Source: Antedon mediterranea
Lineage: Eukaryota > Echinodermata > Crinoidea > Comatulida > Antedonidae
Direction: 5' to 3'
Assembly: GCF_964355755.1 (NCBI RefSeq)
Contig: NC_092674.1
Coordinates: 3,231,001 to 3,295,000, forward strand
DNA: 64,000 nt
In this document: positions 9,878 through 63,945 of the stretch, one piece after another
Layout of the letters: every line of letters starts with the position of its first letter
Position numbering within the stretch: position 1 is the first letter of the stretch
Notes under the pieces: generated by a model
The model's database searches: none
What the model saw: only the letters and a program-made list of their open reading frames with translations
What the model was told of the DNA's origin: nothing
Position numbers and translations under genes: made by a program

Positions 9878-11045
9878 GAGAGCTTTCAATTTGCGATGAC
9901 TATGAGCTCTGCTTATTGTGTCATTGGTCGTTGTCTGACCTAGAAGCCACTAAAACTTTTGAGGAATAGAGCTAGGAATCTCGTCCCAATGCGCATGATA
10001 TAATAAGGTATTCGGCTGTTCCAAATCAAAAACTGCTGTTGATGCTATAACTACATTTAGTGTTTGGATGGTGCAGAAAATTCAGTTTTAGAGTTATAGA
10101 AATAGTATAAAATAGTAGAAATCTATTGTAATGAATTCAAAATTCAAATGATTTTCTTATTTTGTCTTTCTAAGACTGTCTATTTATATTTAGGTTCTTT
10201 CCTGATATTTTATTTATTATCCTATTAAAATGGTTTGGAGAATTGCCGGTGATTAAAAAAAGTAATTTGAGGATGTCAAATTTGGTTTAATAAAATTTAG
10301 TTATTAAATGTTCTTGATATAAGGAGCATATTGTAACTTTTGATATGATAGATGGTTTCACTATTAATTGTTTTTATTCTATAAGGCTGCATTGATATAT
10401 GTTGTTAGGTAAAATTAACTATTATATTCAGTACAGATGGGTATACCAATGGGTGCATATATGCAGTATGTCTTCTGCAGTGTGTTTGTTGATTGCAGAC
10501 AATCTAGAATCCGATCATATTACAGTAAACAATTTTTAAACGGTACTTCATCTTTATTCAGCTGGATTTGTAAATATTTTATTTCAATTATGAATATACG
10601 TTTTTATAATATTAATCATGCATATTGCATGTATCGTATGAATATCATTTATTTTAACTGGAACACCCACTAGGAACCCTTTCAGCCTACCTACAGTTAT
10701 TATTAACTGGAAGCACCCACAGTAACTTATTTTGAACACCATCCACAATTATACTACCGTAATTATTTAAAAAGAAATATATCGTATATTATTTGTGGAA
10801 ATCAAATAAAACAACAAACCCACACTTAAACCTACCATGGTCATAAAATCTTGTATGACATAATGTATCATCAAAGTAGCAATAATATTATTACTATCAT
10901 GAGATTAATAATAGCATAATGTTTCTAAAATTAAGTGTTACTGTTAACATGATTAAGTTGTCTTTTTACCTAAAACCACCCACTGGCAAACCATAAACAT
11001 TTGTATGTTTTTTTGTGGATTTTTATTTATCTTTTGTTTTATAAT

Positions 11046-11213
11046 TAAGCTTGGTTCCCACTTGGATGTAACGCAATGACGTAAGCGCAAAGCAAGTGAG
11101 TTAACCAATCACAAGCGACAGCTGATAATGATGCAACACATCGAAGATTGGTCAAATTACTTGCGTCAAGTTTTATGTTGCGTTGCGTCCAACTTAGAAC
11201 CAAGCTTTAATAA
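11046..11213. mobile_element. TIR MITE (AAGCTTGGTTC family)
   Basis: Ends TTAAGCTTGGTTCCCACTTG and its imperfect inverse CCAACTTAGAACCAAGCTTTAA. The interior contains short inverted segments (TTGCGTCAAG, ACGCAATGACG). A left-end fragment of the same family is at 20013-20058. Confidence 0.8.
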
Positions 11214-11404
11214 AGTAGCAATAATGTTTATATTATTATTATCAATACTAATTTTTCTTTTAAATGTTAAAATGTAAGTTGTTCTAACTGGAACCACCCA
11301 TTAGCAAACCCATAAACCCTAACTATTTGTCTACTGTGTCATGGTGCATATCGTAATATTATAGTACAATAATGTTATATAATATTGGTATTAATAGAAT
11401 TTGG

Positions 11405-11455
11405 AAAAGTCCGGTATTACTTAAATTCGTGGTTGCTGGTATTTGGGAGAGTTAC
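11405..11455 (-). mobile_element. Fragment of the pogo-like MITE
   Basis: GTCCGGTATT and TTTGGGAGAGTT match the right end of the element at 697-877 with an interruption. Confidence 0.5.
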
Positions 11456-11937
11456 TATCACTTTTCAATACTACAAAACATTTTTAATATTGTGAGTGTT
11501 TAATAAATTATTTGTTGTTTTAATTTAAATTCTAGATACACATATTTTTTCCAGTATTAAACTGAAGATCAATAAATTGTTGGTGTTTATAATGCAATAG
11601 GATAGCAGACCTACCAATATTTTATTTTTCATTTTATGACAGTTTGGAGCCAAGTTTTTGTACTGTACATTTTGTCTACTGTGTACTAGAAGAAAATTCA
11701 AATTAATATTGGTAAAGGCACATATGGCGTTTCATACATATACTTAGTTGGAATCATCACCTGGACTAAATACAAGCTACATAAAAGACAATAACTACAG
11801 TAGTTATTTTGTTGTTAAAATGAATAAAAATATTTATTTTAACTATGTCTACCTTGTATCAAGAACAATAAGTATTTCCATGGAATTAAGAACCATGACA
11901 AAATAGTTCTACAGCAGTAACTATACACGTTTACTCT

Positions 11938-12245
11938 TTAAAGATGTATTGTCCCCCCTGAAAAATAATTTTTTAAATTTTTGTTGTTGAATATGCCATT
12001 TCAATGTCACAAAAATTAGATCGAAACAACATTTATTTACCTGAAAAGCTGGTGCTTTTGAAGCCAAAAATTGTCAAATTGGATTTTTGGTTGAATTTAT
12101 TATGTTATTTTATTTTATAAACTAAAACATTATTTTTTTTTTTTTATGGAAGTGATTCACTTTATTAAAACTACAAAATAACATATTCAAAGTCTGATTT
12201 AATTAATCTTCATTTTTCATGTTTATGGGGACAATACATCTTTAA
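11938..12245. mobile_element. MITE with TTAA target sites (piggyBac-like), copy 1
   Basis: TTAA flanks AGATGTATTGTCCCCC at the left and GGGGACAATACATCT at the right. TTAA duplication is the mark of piggyBac-type transposition; the superfamily assignment is inferred from that alone. Confidence 0.8.
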
Positions 12246-13099
12246 CCTGTCAAAATGCAATTATTTATATAAAAGCTTTTTTTTAGGGGTAATCATTCAC
12301 AGTTGTGTTTACTGCAGTAACTGCCTTATTTGAAATTGCAGACAAATTGTAATTACTGGAGTAAAATCATTTTGAAATGGTTATGTATATTGTGTGCTAG
12401 TATGCTACATTATTTATTTTTAAAAATCTGGTCTGATAACGATTTTTATTAAAAGGGTGAGAAATAAAGTTATGGAATAAACTTAAAGATATTTGTTGTT
12501 ATAATTAAATGTGATGTATTAATTTGCTGCTGCCTGCATACGACCAGAGAAAAATATATTGGTAGTGGCGTAAGTAATTTATTCGACTTTCTTAGGCTAT
12601 TTTGTCGTTTATTTTACACTCAACATTTTCATTTTCACACTTGTGCTAAACAGCGCATAGAGACTTGTATTTTGCGCTATATAAATTTAAAACCATTAAT
12701 GAGTAGGCGAAGGATTGTCACTAAGTAAAATTGTCATTTTCCATCAAGTTTCCTTCTCAGTTTATTATTTCCACGTCTATTCCGTGCCTAGCTTACCTGG
12801 ATAAACCTATGGATAATTCTTCTCCATGGTGAGAAAAAAAAAGACTGATTTTTGGTCTATTTTTTCTATTGTATCTCAATATTTCTTTTTAAAAGCTGTC
12901 CCATCATAATTCATATTTTTTTTAATCGATCGTACCCGCCATTTGTTGTTTTTTGATACAGCCTTGCTTTTACTTTTTTTTTTGAGTTAGACTAAGATTT
13001 TACTTTTCATATTTCAAATCTTTTCTTTGTACAGTAGTAATTTATAGAAATTTGAATAGCGTGCCGATATCTTAGATTAGATAAATTGGTGATGTTTCG

Positions 13100-13327
13100 T
13101 TACATAATATTTAAGTAGTACGTGTCTCATACGATTTTCGCGCGCGCGATTTTTCCCTTTAAATGTTGACCTTTCACCCAACCCACAATTCGTACACATT
13201 TGTGTTTGACGAAGTGTGTGTGCGCAGCCATCTTAAAAACAAGAAGCGAAGAGATAATGTTCTAACACTGGATAGATACCAGAGAAAAGCAAAGATTTTA
13301 GGGTACTGTGGACCAAAACAAACTTGA
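13100..13327 (+). promoter_or_regulatory. CUL4: CUL4 promoter and 5' UTR region
   Basis: Local GC rise in AT-rich DNA with TTTTCGCGCGCGCGATTTTT at 13136-13155, an E2F-like palindromic core, followed by TGACCTTTCACCC. An in-frame TGA lies directly before the ATG, and the sequence just upstream looks like untranslated leader. TSS position is not visible. Confidence 0.45.
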
Positions 13328-54323
<40,996 letters not shown>

Positions 54324-54416
54324 GTAAGTCATCTACCACTAATATAATATGTAAAAGTACGGCTTGAGCTAATATTTATTTTATTATTACACAGATGTAA
54401 TTTATAGATAACTTCT

Positions 54417-54754
54417 TTAAAGATGTATTGTCCCCCAAAATCATGAAAAATAAAGATTAATAAAATGAGACTTTGAATAGATTATTTTGTAGCTTTAATA
54501 AAGTTAATCATTTCTGTAGAAAAAAAACTGGAAAAATCATTAACAAATTATAAAATTACAAAATAAATGCTTAATTCAACCAAAACCCCATTGGCTGGCA
54601 GCCAATTTGACTATTTTTTGCTTTATATTAAATTTTTTTAGGTAAATACTTTTTTTTCGATCCAATTTTTGGTCAAAGTGGATAACTATTTGGCATATTC
54701 AACAGAAAAATTGTTAAGAATTAATGTTTCAGGGGGACGACAATACATCTTTAA
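54417..54754. mobile_element. MITE with TTAA target sites, copy 2
   Basis: TTAA, AGATGTATTGTCCCCC at left and GGGGGACGACAATACATCT, TTAA at right. Interior matches 1440-1625 and partly 11938-12245. Confidence 0.85.
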
Positions 54755-54839
54755 GGTTAGCCAAACTGGTAAGACTGATCACTCTTAAAATCAAAACACT
54801 AAACGTTGCTGACAATCATTTGTTTATAATTCTATTCAT

Positions 54840-54976
54840 GTATTTAATAGCAATGTTTTTAGATCTCTGTAATTTCTTTGTTATGTATGTATATCAAATG
54901 TAAATTAACTAACGAAATTGAATTTGTACCTTGTTGTATAAATGACAATAAATACTATCGTATCGTATCGTACATA
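54840..54976 (+). repeat. Retroposon 3' tail with (ATCGT)n
   Basis: TTGTATAAATGACAATAAAT then ACTATCGTATCGTATCGTAC is the style of a 5'-truncated LINE ending in a short tandem repeat. Confidence 0.5.
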
Positions 54977-55503
54977 AGAGCATTGTATTATCTGCTATAC
55001 ATGCACATAGAGTATCACGGTGTGACGTCACAACGATACAGGGCGCTGCATGGTTGCTAGCCAACCAAAAAATTCGTTCAGCCCTACAGTACTATGTTGA
55101 TAAACAGTGAGGATCTGTATTTATATCAAATTATGTATCTTAGCTTGATTTTTTTTTAACTTAAACTGTAGTTGAAGAATAAATAGATTGTTAAAAACAA
55201 ATATTCAGTGATCTTTTGAAATTTTAGTTTGTTAGGTGATCATTTAGAATAAAATGATCACCTATTGTTATTGTATCAAATCTTTATTATTCTTCTTCTT
55301 CTTCTTCTTTCTGTACACTTTTTGTTTAACAAATATCTCAAAAAGTTAAATGTCAATGATTACCAAAATTTCACAATGTCTTTCAAATACTGTAACTTAG
55401 TCCTAATAAGGTTTTCAGCGTGATCACTCATCCGTGACAACACGTATACGCCATTTTGTGAAATCACATTATCAATCATATCTCCATAATTCATTATCAC
55501 ATA

Positions 55504-58055
55504 TCTATATATATATTTACGTAAGGGCAAAATTCGGTAAATCGCGCCTTACTTCTAGAATTTTCACTCGATGGTATGTAAAGTTGGTTCGTACTTTCGG
55601 TACTGATTTTAACCGCCTGATGTAACCCTGTTTACTAATTAAATTGAGTTAGATAATTAGTTATTGACGATTAAAACGAATTTAGGTTCAAAGATTTGCC
55701 CCAAATAGGGGTGTTTTCCGATCGTGGTATACACTGTCTAATGGATGTCCATCTTGAAAAATACCTGCCAAAAAAATGCGAGGAGGCTTCGCATTTTTCT
55801 ATCTCCTCCTACGATAATTGTTTTTAATAGCTGAAAACCGGTTGAACAGCTAGAGTACACCATCATAATGTTGAAGACAGGCCGATTTTCTTTAAAAAAT
55901 ACTATTTTGATAGATTTAATATACGATTATACAAATGTATTGATTTGCGATGAATGGAACATCCCAATCTCTCAGTCTGCCAGAGTTTGGTTTAACACAA
56001 GTACTGTAGGTAAATTTATGAGCCCTTGGTTTAACACATACCGTACGGTAGGTAAATATATGGGCCCTTTGAGAATAAACTTGCAATACTTTGACAATAC
56101 TGTAAATACCTATTAACTATTTTTCATTTGAATCAAACATTTCTTACTGTGAATGTTCGTACTGTTAGATGTAATATAAAAATATATACAAATAAACTTT
56201 ATTACTGAGACTGTGGATAGGCTCTACTGTTAGATATACAAATAAACTTTATACTGACAGTTCCTTCTCAACGTTTGTATTAATTAATAATTACCAAAAA
56301 TATAAACGTCGTAGTGGTGTATCGTGACATGTACTTTAATATTTCAATCGATTATGACAGTGACAGTTTTAACAAAGTATTAAATCGCAAATGTTTTAGG
56401 CCTACTGTATTTAGAGGTATATTATTTATAGGCCTATAAAACATGAACAAAATATTTCGTTACTCAGTGGATAAAGAATATATTTAAAAATTGTTCCTCT
56501 TTGTACCTATCCGCTTTCCCATCCCTCAACCCTAATGTTACATAGCGAGGAGGCTTCGCATTTTCCTATCTCCTCCTACGATAATTGTTTTTAATAGCTG
56601 AAAACCGGTTGAACAGCTAGAGTACACCATCATAATGTTGAAGACAGGCCGATTTTCTTTAAAAAATACTATTTTGATAGATTGCTAGAGTACACCATCA
56701 TAATGTTGAAGACAGGCCGATTTTCTTTAAAAAATACTATTTTGATAGATTTAATATACGATTATACAAATGTATTGATTTGCGATGAATGGAACATCCA
56801 GTTTGGTTTAACACAAGTACTGTAGGTAAATTTATGAGCCCTTGGTTTAACACATACGGTAGGTAAATATATGGGCCCTTTGAGAATAAACTTGCAATAG
56901 GTTCGGAAAATGTTAAAAACCAATTTCTATTATTTGAATCGGTAAACAGTTTCCATTTATTATACATTGATAATGAAACATGAAATATTCCTATTTATGT
57001 CCCTCGAGGTTCATTACAATTTATATTTAGTAGTCCCACGGACTTCATCTTAGCCACTCCCCCGAGTGCTAAGGCCAAATTTATGATACCCTACTTTCTA
57101 TGTAAGTTTAGTTACAGTTAGTTCTTGACGATAATACAACGAATTTAGGTTACACCCTTCGGCCGCGAAAACGTTTCTGTACAAATATGATACCGATTGG
57201 CTTTATTTCATTCAACAGCGACCATAATCTTGCCAATTACAGGATAGATAAACTATTTTATTATTGATGTGCTTATAAATTAAGACTCATGTAAACAGCT
57301 TGATTACATCATTTTACAGACAAACAAAACTTTTTTAAACCTACTGTTTCAATAACTGAGTATAATACTGTATACGTTTTCATAAGTAAGTGCATATACA
57401 TTTTCGTGTTTTCATTGACGAGATTGTAATAGTAACTTCAGTAACTATTACAGTACTTATTTATTATACGACACAAGACAATTGTATCTGACAGGTACGT
57501 ACATTATTCTAAAAAATAAGTCTAGATAGATCCCTTAGGCGTCATAAATCACAGGCCAACAAATCAGTACTCATGACAGAAATTCGACCCAGTTTGGTTC
57601 ACACAAATGTTTACAGGAAGTTCAACACCACAACCGATGATTTGCCCTAAATATTTAGGTAGACTACAGTTTAATTTTTCACTGAATAGGAGCTTGAATT
57701 TCCGATTTCCATTTCGCAGAATGTCTAGGTCTATTTATTTAGTTTGGTTCTTATAATATATAAATACAATCAACTTTATTACTGCGGTTCCATCACCACC
57801 ACCACGTGCCGCCGCCCAATTCCCGTACATACATTTCCATTTCTCCCTAATTTCTTTAATCCACATAAATTAATTGTCCTTTATGGAATCCAGTATTGGT
57901 TTTGTTGTCTCTATTTCTGAATACCCCAATTAGGGGGACACTTCCGTTTTTGTTTAGTGTCCCAAAAAAGTCCCCGTCCGTGGATTCTACTGTATTCGAG
58001 AACCATCTGTGAGCACCCCTAGATGGTACGCGAGCGAAGCGAGCGTGCCATCTAG
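55504..58055 (+). mobile_element. Canonical Helitron insertion (TC...CTAG, AT target)
   Basis: Begins TCTATATATATATTTACG directly after A and ends in stem ATGGTACGC...GCGTGCCAT then CTAG directly before T. F2 copy 1 has the empty site ATCACATATTAATGAAATTC at 38369-38388, and deleting the insert here recreates it exactly. 2552 bp, no helicase frame. It contains three partial copies of one internal segment. Confidence 0.92.
55779..56905 (+). repeat. Internal repeats of the canonical Helitron
   Basis: GAGGAGGCTTCGCATTTT, AACCGGTTGAACAGCTAGAG and GAAGACAGGCCGATTTTCTT occur near 55779-56090 and 56541-56680, and part again at 56683-56905. The last two are directly joined, a tandem partial duplication. 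Confidence 0.88.
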
Positions 58056-59527
58056 TTAATGAAATTCACTACATGTAAACTTCAGGTCAAGGTAAAAAAT
58101 ATTAGCAAATAAAAACCTGCGAGTTTCAAGGTCATGCGCATGAAATCGCGCGTTAAAATTTTAAAAAGCTCAAAATTAGGTTTTGATCAATTTAGAGTAT
58201 GAATTAGGCCATTTGCGTGTTTCAAAAAATTACTGCGCAAAAACACGTTTTTGCGCACGCGATTCGTAAAAAGCGTAAAAAATTAAATTTGATGTATAAA
58301 TCACAATCTACTCACAATCCTTAGTATATTCACCAAATTTGAGTCCATTTCCACTTAAAATAGTGCTCTATGAGCACATTACAAATGACAAAATGCACAC
58401 ATTAATTGTACAAAAGTGCTAAAAATGGTAAAAAATAAGGCCTTTTTAAAATGAAAATAACTCTTCAGAATGCACGATGACCCCTAAGTTTTTTAACTTA
58501 TTCGGGAAGCCATTGAGTTGTAGATATAAATGTATATACACATTAGACGTACAAAATGGTATTACGTCATCAAATGGCCACTTCAATTTAAAAATTAGGA
58601 TTTTTTTCCGTTTTGTGTAGGTTATCACATTCAATAGAGCGCATCTCCGCTTTTTGAGCTCGATTTTCGCGCAAATTTCAGTTTGTGCTTGCTTAATTAT
58701 TTATCTTTCTCATGTGTTGTCAGTGTTTTCATTTTGATGACGTCATTACACGTAAAACCTTGAATAACGTAGGTCGTGTAATTTCACCTTCGCCGTAAAT
58801 TGAATATCTTACAGCTCTTCAGAATTGAACGTTACCTTGATGATTATAATTTATTATGAAAGCTGATGAAATGTAGATATGAATTCATATAAAAACCAAG
58901 CCTTTCGGATGTTGTGACATTAAAATATGGCCAGATGAAGTTAAAAAGTAGTTGTTACATCTTTTTCGTCAAAGTTATACAAATTTCAAAGAGCGCGCAC
59001 AGCGCTTCTACGTGCCAGATTTTTTTCCAATTTTTATATTTATTTGCTCAATTCATTATCTTTCGAAATTGTCATCTTTGAGTTTATTTTGATAATTCCA
59101 TCATACCAAAAAATTAGAACATGATGTGGGTCCCGTAATTTCACCTATGCTACACTGTATATAGATATACAGCATATACTGTACATATTGTATATGGCAT
59201 ATAATAGGCACAACTCAGCGCTATAAGCGTATGCATCGTGTCATAGGATGGCGTACATCAACTTTTTACGATCGTATGTTAACGTACATGCATGTTTAAA
59301 AAGTGTTAATTTCATTAAAATGATAAAAATGATCACCTATAATTCGTCAAAGTGACGAATTAAATTCTAGTTTTTATTAAAAATGTTTTAAAATGACTAC
59401 TTGAATAAGCCTATTCCAAACCATTGGTGACCTTGGAGTCACTCAGGCAGGCTGAACGCATTTTTGGTTGCGCTAGCAACCACGCAGCGCCACTTACCGT
59501 TGTGACGTCAGCATCGTGATACTCTAT

Positions 59528-60000
59528 AAGCATCTAAGCTAAACCAATAAATAAATTAAATATTAATTATATTATTTATATATTATATTATCAAATAAAT
59601 TAAACATCAGCCATGTCATTTTCCCTTTGCATTTCTAATTGCTTAAATTAATATTTCGGCTATTTACATACAATACAAGGCAACCTAATATATTGACTCA
59701 ATGTTTAAATTGTTTATTCAGAAAACATAATCTTTCTCGTAATGGATTTTTAAACATATTACTTCATATTGATCCTAATATCAATTCATCTTCATCGAAA
59801 TTTGCATCTGTGGATAAATGATAAATAAACTGTATATAAAAACAAAATTAAAATAATATTGAATGACTTATACTGGTAAGCATATCATAGGTTGGATAAT
59901 ATCTCTATGGTTGCATTTGCATAAGTTAATTATTTACACAGCATAGAGTATCCGTAGTATGTAATGGATTGTACTTTCTAACACTTAACAGAAGATAATT
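59528..60000. other. Unassigned AT-rich intronic sequence
   Basis: No recognisable gene or repeat. The 60-codon frame at 59639 has no known domain. Confidence 0.4.
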
Positions 60001-61721
60001 AGTTATCCGCTTGGTCCAAGCGGATAACTCCTTGTTATTGTATGAGATCAACATTTTTTTTCTGTATTATTAGTTATCCGCTTAGTAGCGGATAACTCCT
60101 TGTAATCGTCCTGGATCTTTTTTTTTTTCTTTATTAGTTATCCGCACTTGGCGGATAACTCCTTGTTATTGTATGGGATCAATATTTTTTTCTGTATTAT
60201 TCTTCTTTCTTTCTCGCTATTTTTGTGTAGAGCGTTTCTCTAAAATGTGTAAACATAACATTTTATAACTTTGACAACATGTGGGCATTTACGTGAAGTT
60301 GTGCACCTCCTATTTTTGAATTACGTCAGAGTTGCGCAACGTGACTTACGCGCGATTTTATGATTTTTTATGATTGATCATAGATTAAAAACTAAAAGTG
60401 ATTTTTAATTGACACTTTGTGAAAGTTTAATTTATATCATGCGCTCACTTTCTGTTTGAAAAAAATTGCGTGTTTTACACAAAGTTACGCGCGCACGCGC
60501 ATTTAAAATTTCAAAATGCGCAAAAATAATTTCTAATCAACTTTCTACGCGTTTCATGTCATTTTAAGCATGTACAAAATTACCGCGCGCGCGAAAAATA
60601 TTACGCGCACGGTGCGCATAGAGCATGAAAATCATGTTTTTTTCTCTTGAATTGTGATTTTCCAGCCTTTCCTAGTCATTTTCAAAAAGATTGACATCAT
60701 TTCAAATTAAAATTACGTCATACGAACACGTTGATTTAGCCCATTTGCGCGCGTTTTAGTTGAAAAAGTTACAAAATGTTGTCAAAATTATGCCTATTTT
60801 GAATGTTTTATAGCTTCTCAGGATCAACGATTACCCCTAATTTTTTTAACTTAATATGTAAGCAGATATGGTGTAGATATGAATTCATGCAGAATTTTTA
60901 CCTCACGGATGTTGTGACGTCATCATATGGCCACACGAATGTAAAATATAGAATTTTTTTGTCTTTCGTTATTGCTCATCACATTCAATGGAGCGCATCA
61001 CGCTTATACGTATTTCTTTTTCTCCGAGATTTTAATATTGTCTAGGTCAATCAACTATCTTTCGCATGAGATAAAAATATTTTAATTTTTATGACGTCAT
61101 CATGCCTAAAAATTTTAATTACGTGGGTCATTAATTTCATCTTTACAGTAAATTTTAATCTGTAATAGCCCGTCAAAATAAAATGTGATAATCACGATTA
61201 AAACATTTTCTGGAAGCTCTTGGATTGTAGATATGAAATCATGTGAACATTTTGCCAATCAGATGCTGTGACGTCATCATATTGCAAGTTAAATAAAAAA
61301 AGTCGTATTTTCATCTTTTGCATCATAGTTCATTATATTTAAAAGAGCGCGCATCAATATTAAACGTATTCAAATTTCTTCTACACGTTAATATGTTGTT
61401 GCTGAGATAATTTGCTTCCGAAATTGCTATCTTAGTGTTTCATCTTGATATCGTCGCCATGTTACAAATTTGAATAAATGGCGGGTCCCGTAATTTCACC
61501 TATTCTACACTGTATGTAACATGTATACAGATTATACTGTTTGCATGTATATACTATATGACACAAAATTGACAGAATTCAGCACTAACAACATATCATA
61601 TTCTTCAGATCAGGTCATAATGCCATAATTTTTTCTGTGTGCAATATTCTAACGTATGACGTGCACGTGGCGTTTGTCGTGCGGATAACTAACTCGTCAA
61701 AGTGACGAGTTACATGTCTAG
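60001..61721 (+). mobile_element. Second stack of Helitron-like elements: three 5' ends and one full F1 element
   Basis: Palindromes at 60001 (AGTTATCCGCTTGGTCCAAG), 60072 (AGTTATCCGCTTAGTAGCGG) and 60136 (AGTTATCCGCACTTGGCGGA) follow each other with only T-rich tracts between them. The innermost continues as a complete 1.59-kb body ending in ACTCGTCAAAGTGACGAGT and ACATGTCTAG. Confidence 0.85.
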
Positions 61722-63529
61722 TATTATTCTTCTTTCTTTCTCCTCCATTTTTGTGTCTCGCGTATCTCAAAAACTTGTAAACATAACATTTCATTACTTT
61801 GTCAACATATGGGCATTTACGTGAAGTTGTGCACCTCCTATTTTGAATGACGTCAGAGTTGCGCAATGTGACTTACGTGCGATTTATGATTTTTTATGAT
61901 TGATCATAGGCTAAAAACCAAGCATAATTTTATTTTGACACTTTCTGAAAATTTAAGTCATATCAAGGGCAAACTTTTTGTGGATTAAAAATGCCATGTT
62001 TTACAAGACTTTACGCGCGCACGCGCATTTCTCCTCTATTTTTGTGTCTCGCTTATATAAAAAATGTGTAAACATAACATTTCATAACTTTGTCAACATA
62101 TGGGCATTCACGTGAAGTTGTGCACCTACTATTGTGAATGACGTCAGAAATGCGTAACGTGACTTACGCGTGATTTTATGAATTTCCCGTATTCAACATA
62201 GATTGAAAACCATATAACTATGTAAGTTGAAACTTAGCAAAAGTTTAATTTATATCTTGCGCTAACTTTTTGTGCACTAAAAATGGCATTTTTTAAACGA
62301 AGTTACGCGTGCACGCGCATTTAAAATTTAAAATGCGCAAAATTAATTTCTAATCAACTTTCTACGCTGATCATAAAATTTTGAGCATGTCAAAAATTCC
62401 CACAATTTTACGCGCGTGGTCCGCACGTAGCGCTAAAAACATCTGTTTTTGCGTGAATTATGTCTTTCCAGCCTTTTATAGTAATTTTATCAAATTTTAA
62501 AACAATTTAGATTTAAAATTACGTCATACGAGCACGTCGAATTATACAATTTGTGCGTGTTTTTAAAGAAAAAATTCAAAAATTCGTCAAAATTATGCCT
62601 TTTTTTAAACAATCATAGATTCTAAACTACGTGGAGAACTTTTTTTTACTTACATATTCTGGAAGGTGATGAGTTGTAGATATCGGATCATTAATCAATA
62701 TGGCTAACCGGACATTGTGACGTCATCGTATGGCCACGCGAATATAAAATATAGGATTTTTGTCTCTTTCGTCATAGCTCATCACATTTAATAGAGTGCA
62801 TCTCCACTTATTCGTTGTCCATTTTCACCCCGATTTTAATATATTCTAGGTCAATCAACTATCTTTGGCATGAATTAAAATTTTTTTTTAAATTTTTTTA
62901 ACGTCATCATGCCTAAAAATTTAAATTACGTTGGTCATTAATTTCATCTTTACAGTAAATTTTAATCTGTTATAGCTCGTAAGAATAAAATGTGATAATC
63001 ACGATTAAAACGTTTTCAGGAAGCTATTTTATTGTAGATACAAAATCATGTGAAAATTGTGCCAATTGAATGTTGTGACATCATCATATGGCCAGTTAAA
63101 TAAAAAAAGTCGTATTTTCATCTTTTGCGTTATATTTCATTACATTTAAAAGAGCGCGCATTAATATTTCACGTATTCAAATTTCTTCTACACGTTAATA
63201 TGTTGTTTCTGAGATAATTTCCTTCTGAAATTGATATTGTGTTTCATTTTGATACCGTCGCCATGTTAAAAATTTGAATAAATGGCGGGTCTCGTAATTT
63301 CACCTATTCTACACTGTATGTAATATGTATACAGATTATACTGTTTGCATGTATATACTATATGACACAAAATTGACAGAATTCAGCACTAACAGCATAT
63401 CATATTCTTCAGTTCTTGTCATAATGCCATAATCTTTATCTGTGTGCAATATTCTAACGTATGACGTGCACGTGGCGTTTGTCGTTGTGCGGATAACTAA
63501 CTCGTCAAAGTGACGAGTTTCATGTCTAG
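61722..63529 (+). mobile_element. F1b-type chimeric body
   Basis: Starts TATTATTCTTCTTTCTTTCT after the previous CTAG. The body restarts near 62030 after ACGCGCGCACGCGCATTT, and it ends in hairpin and CATGTCTAG. Its 5' end should be one of the two outer palindromes at 60001/60072. Confidence 0.8.
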
Positions 63530-63945
63530 TTGAACTAAATATTGCTGGTTGGTAGACATTGCAATAACACTGTTTGTATACATTGTGTTAAAACTGTGTA
63601 AAACATTCTCACTCCTGAGGACGATCAAAGCGTATTGATCGAAACGTCGAGAAACTTAACAAACAGTTCTTTTCAGAACTAATATACGTGGTGTACCGCA
63701 AACTTTATATCAACATATGATTTCGCCATGCAAGCCTTCAAACAATATAAAACTATGTACTTTGAAGATCAGTGCACTAGTACTGAAAGTGCCTGCAGAA
63801 TAAAGAAAGAATAAATAAATAAATGTCTAAAAACAGTTAGTGAACAACTAATTTCACTCTTTAAAATATTCTTGATTTGTGCAGACCTACGACCTATGCA
63901 TTAATGTCGGTCTTCGTCTAGACTTAGAAACCAGTAAAAGAGAGT
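63530..63945. other. Intronic sequence with retroposon remnant
   Basis: Apart from the hammerhead-like core, it holds an AATAAATAAATAAATG run near 63811, possibly a retroposon tail. No CUL4 exon seen. Confidence 0.4.
63606..63660 (+). ncRNA. Hammerhead-ribozyme-like core (Penelope-like element remnant)
   Basis: CTGAGGA fits the CUGANGA box; GATCAA and TTGATC can pair as stem II, followed by GAAAC and GTC. One extra C after CTGAGGA departs from the strict core. Such motifs are known at the ends of Penelope-like retroelements. No reverse transcriptase frame nearby. Confidence 0.45.

Larger units (their letters stand above)
9131..13099. other. Intergenic region between Mondo and CUL4
   Basis: About 4 kb without a recognisable gene. 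It holds a GT microsatellite, an M1 MITE, two other MITEs and a MITE fragment listed separately. The remaining sequence is AT-rich and I see no conserved element. The short open frame at 10437-10673 has no recognisable domain and unlikely composition. Confidence 0.6.
55234..59370 (+). mobile_element. F2 Helitron-like element, copy 2
   Basis: 5' palindrome AGGTGATCATTTAGAATAAA-ATGATCACCT after TT, 3' hairpin AATTCGTCAAAGTGACGAATT and AAATTCTAG before TT. Interrupted at 55504-58055 by another Helitron. Body parts 55234-55503 and 58056-59370 align in order with 38169-39679. No coding frame. Confidence 0.87.
55007..59527. mobile_element. Inverted-repeat-bounded element enclosing a Helitron-like insertion
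   Basis: ATAGAGTATCACGG, GTGACGTCACAACG, GGCGCTGC, TGGTTGCTAGC and CGTTCAGCC at 55007-55088 occur inverted at 59448-59527. The pair would be the ends of a short MITE that was later filled by the F2 element. Confidence 0.6.
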
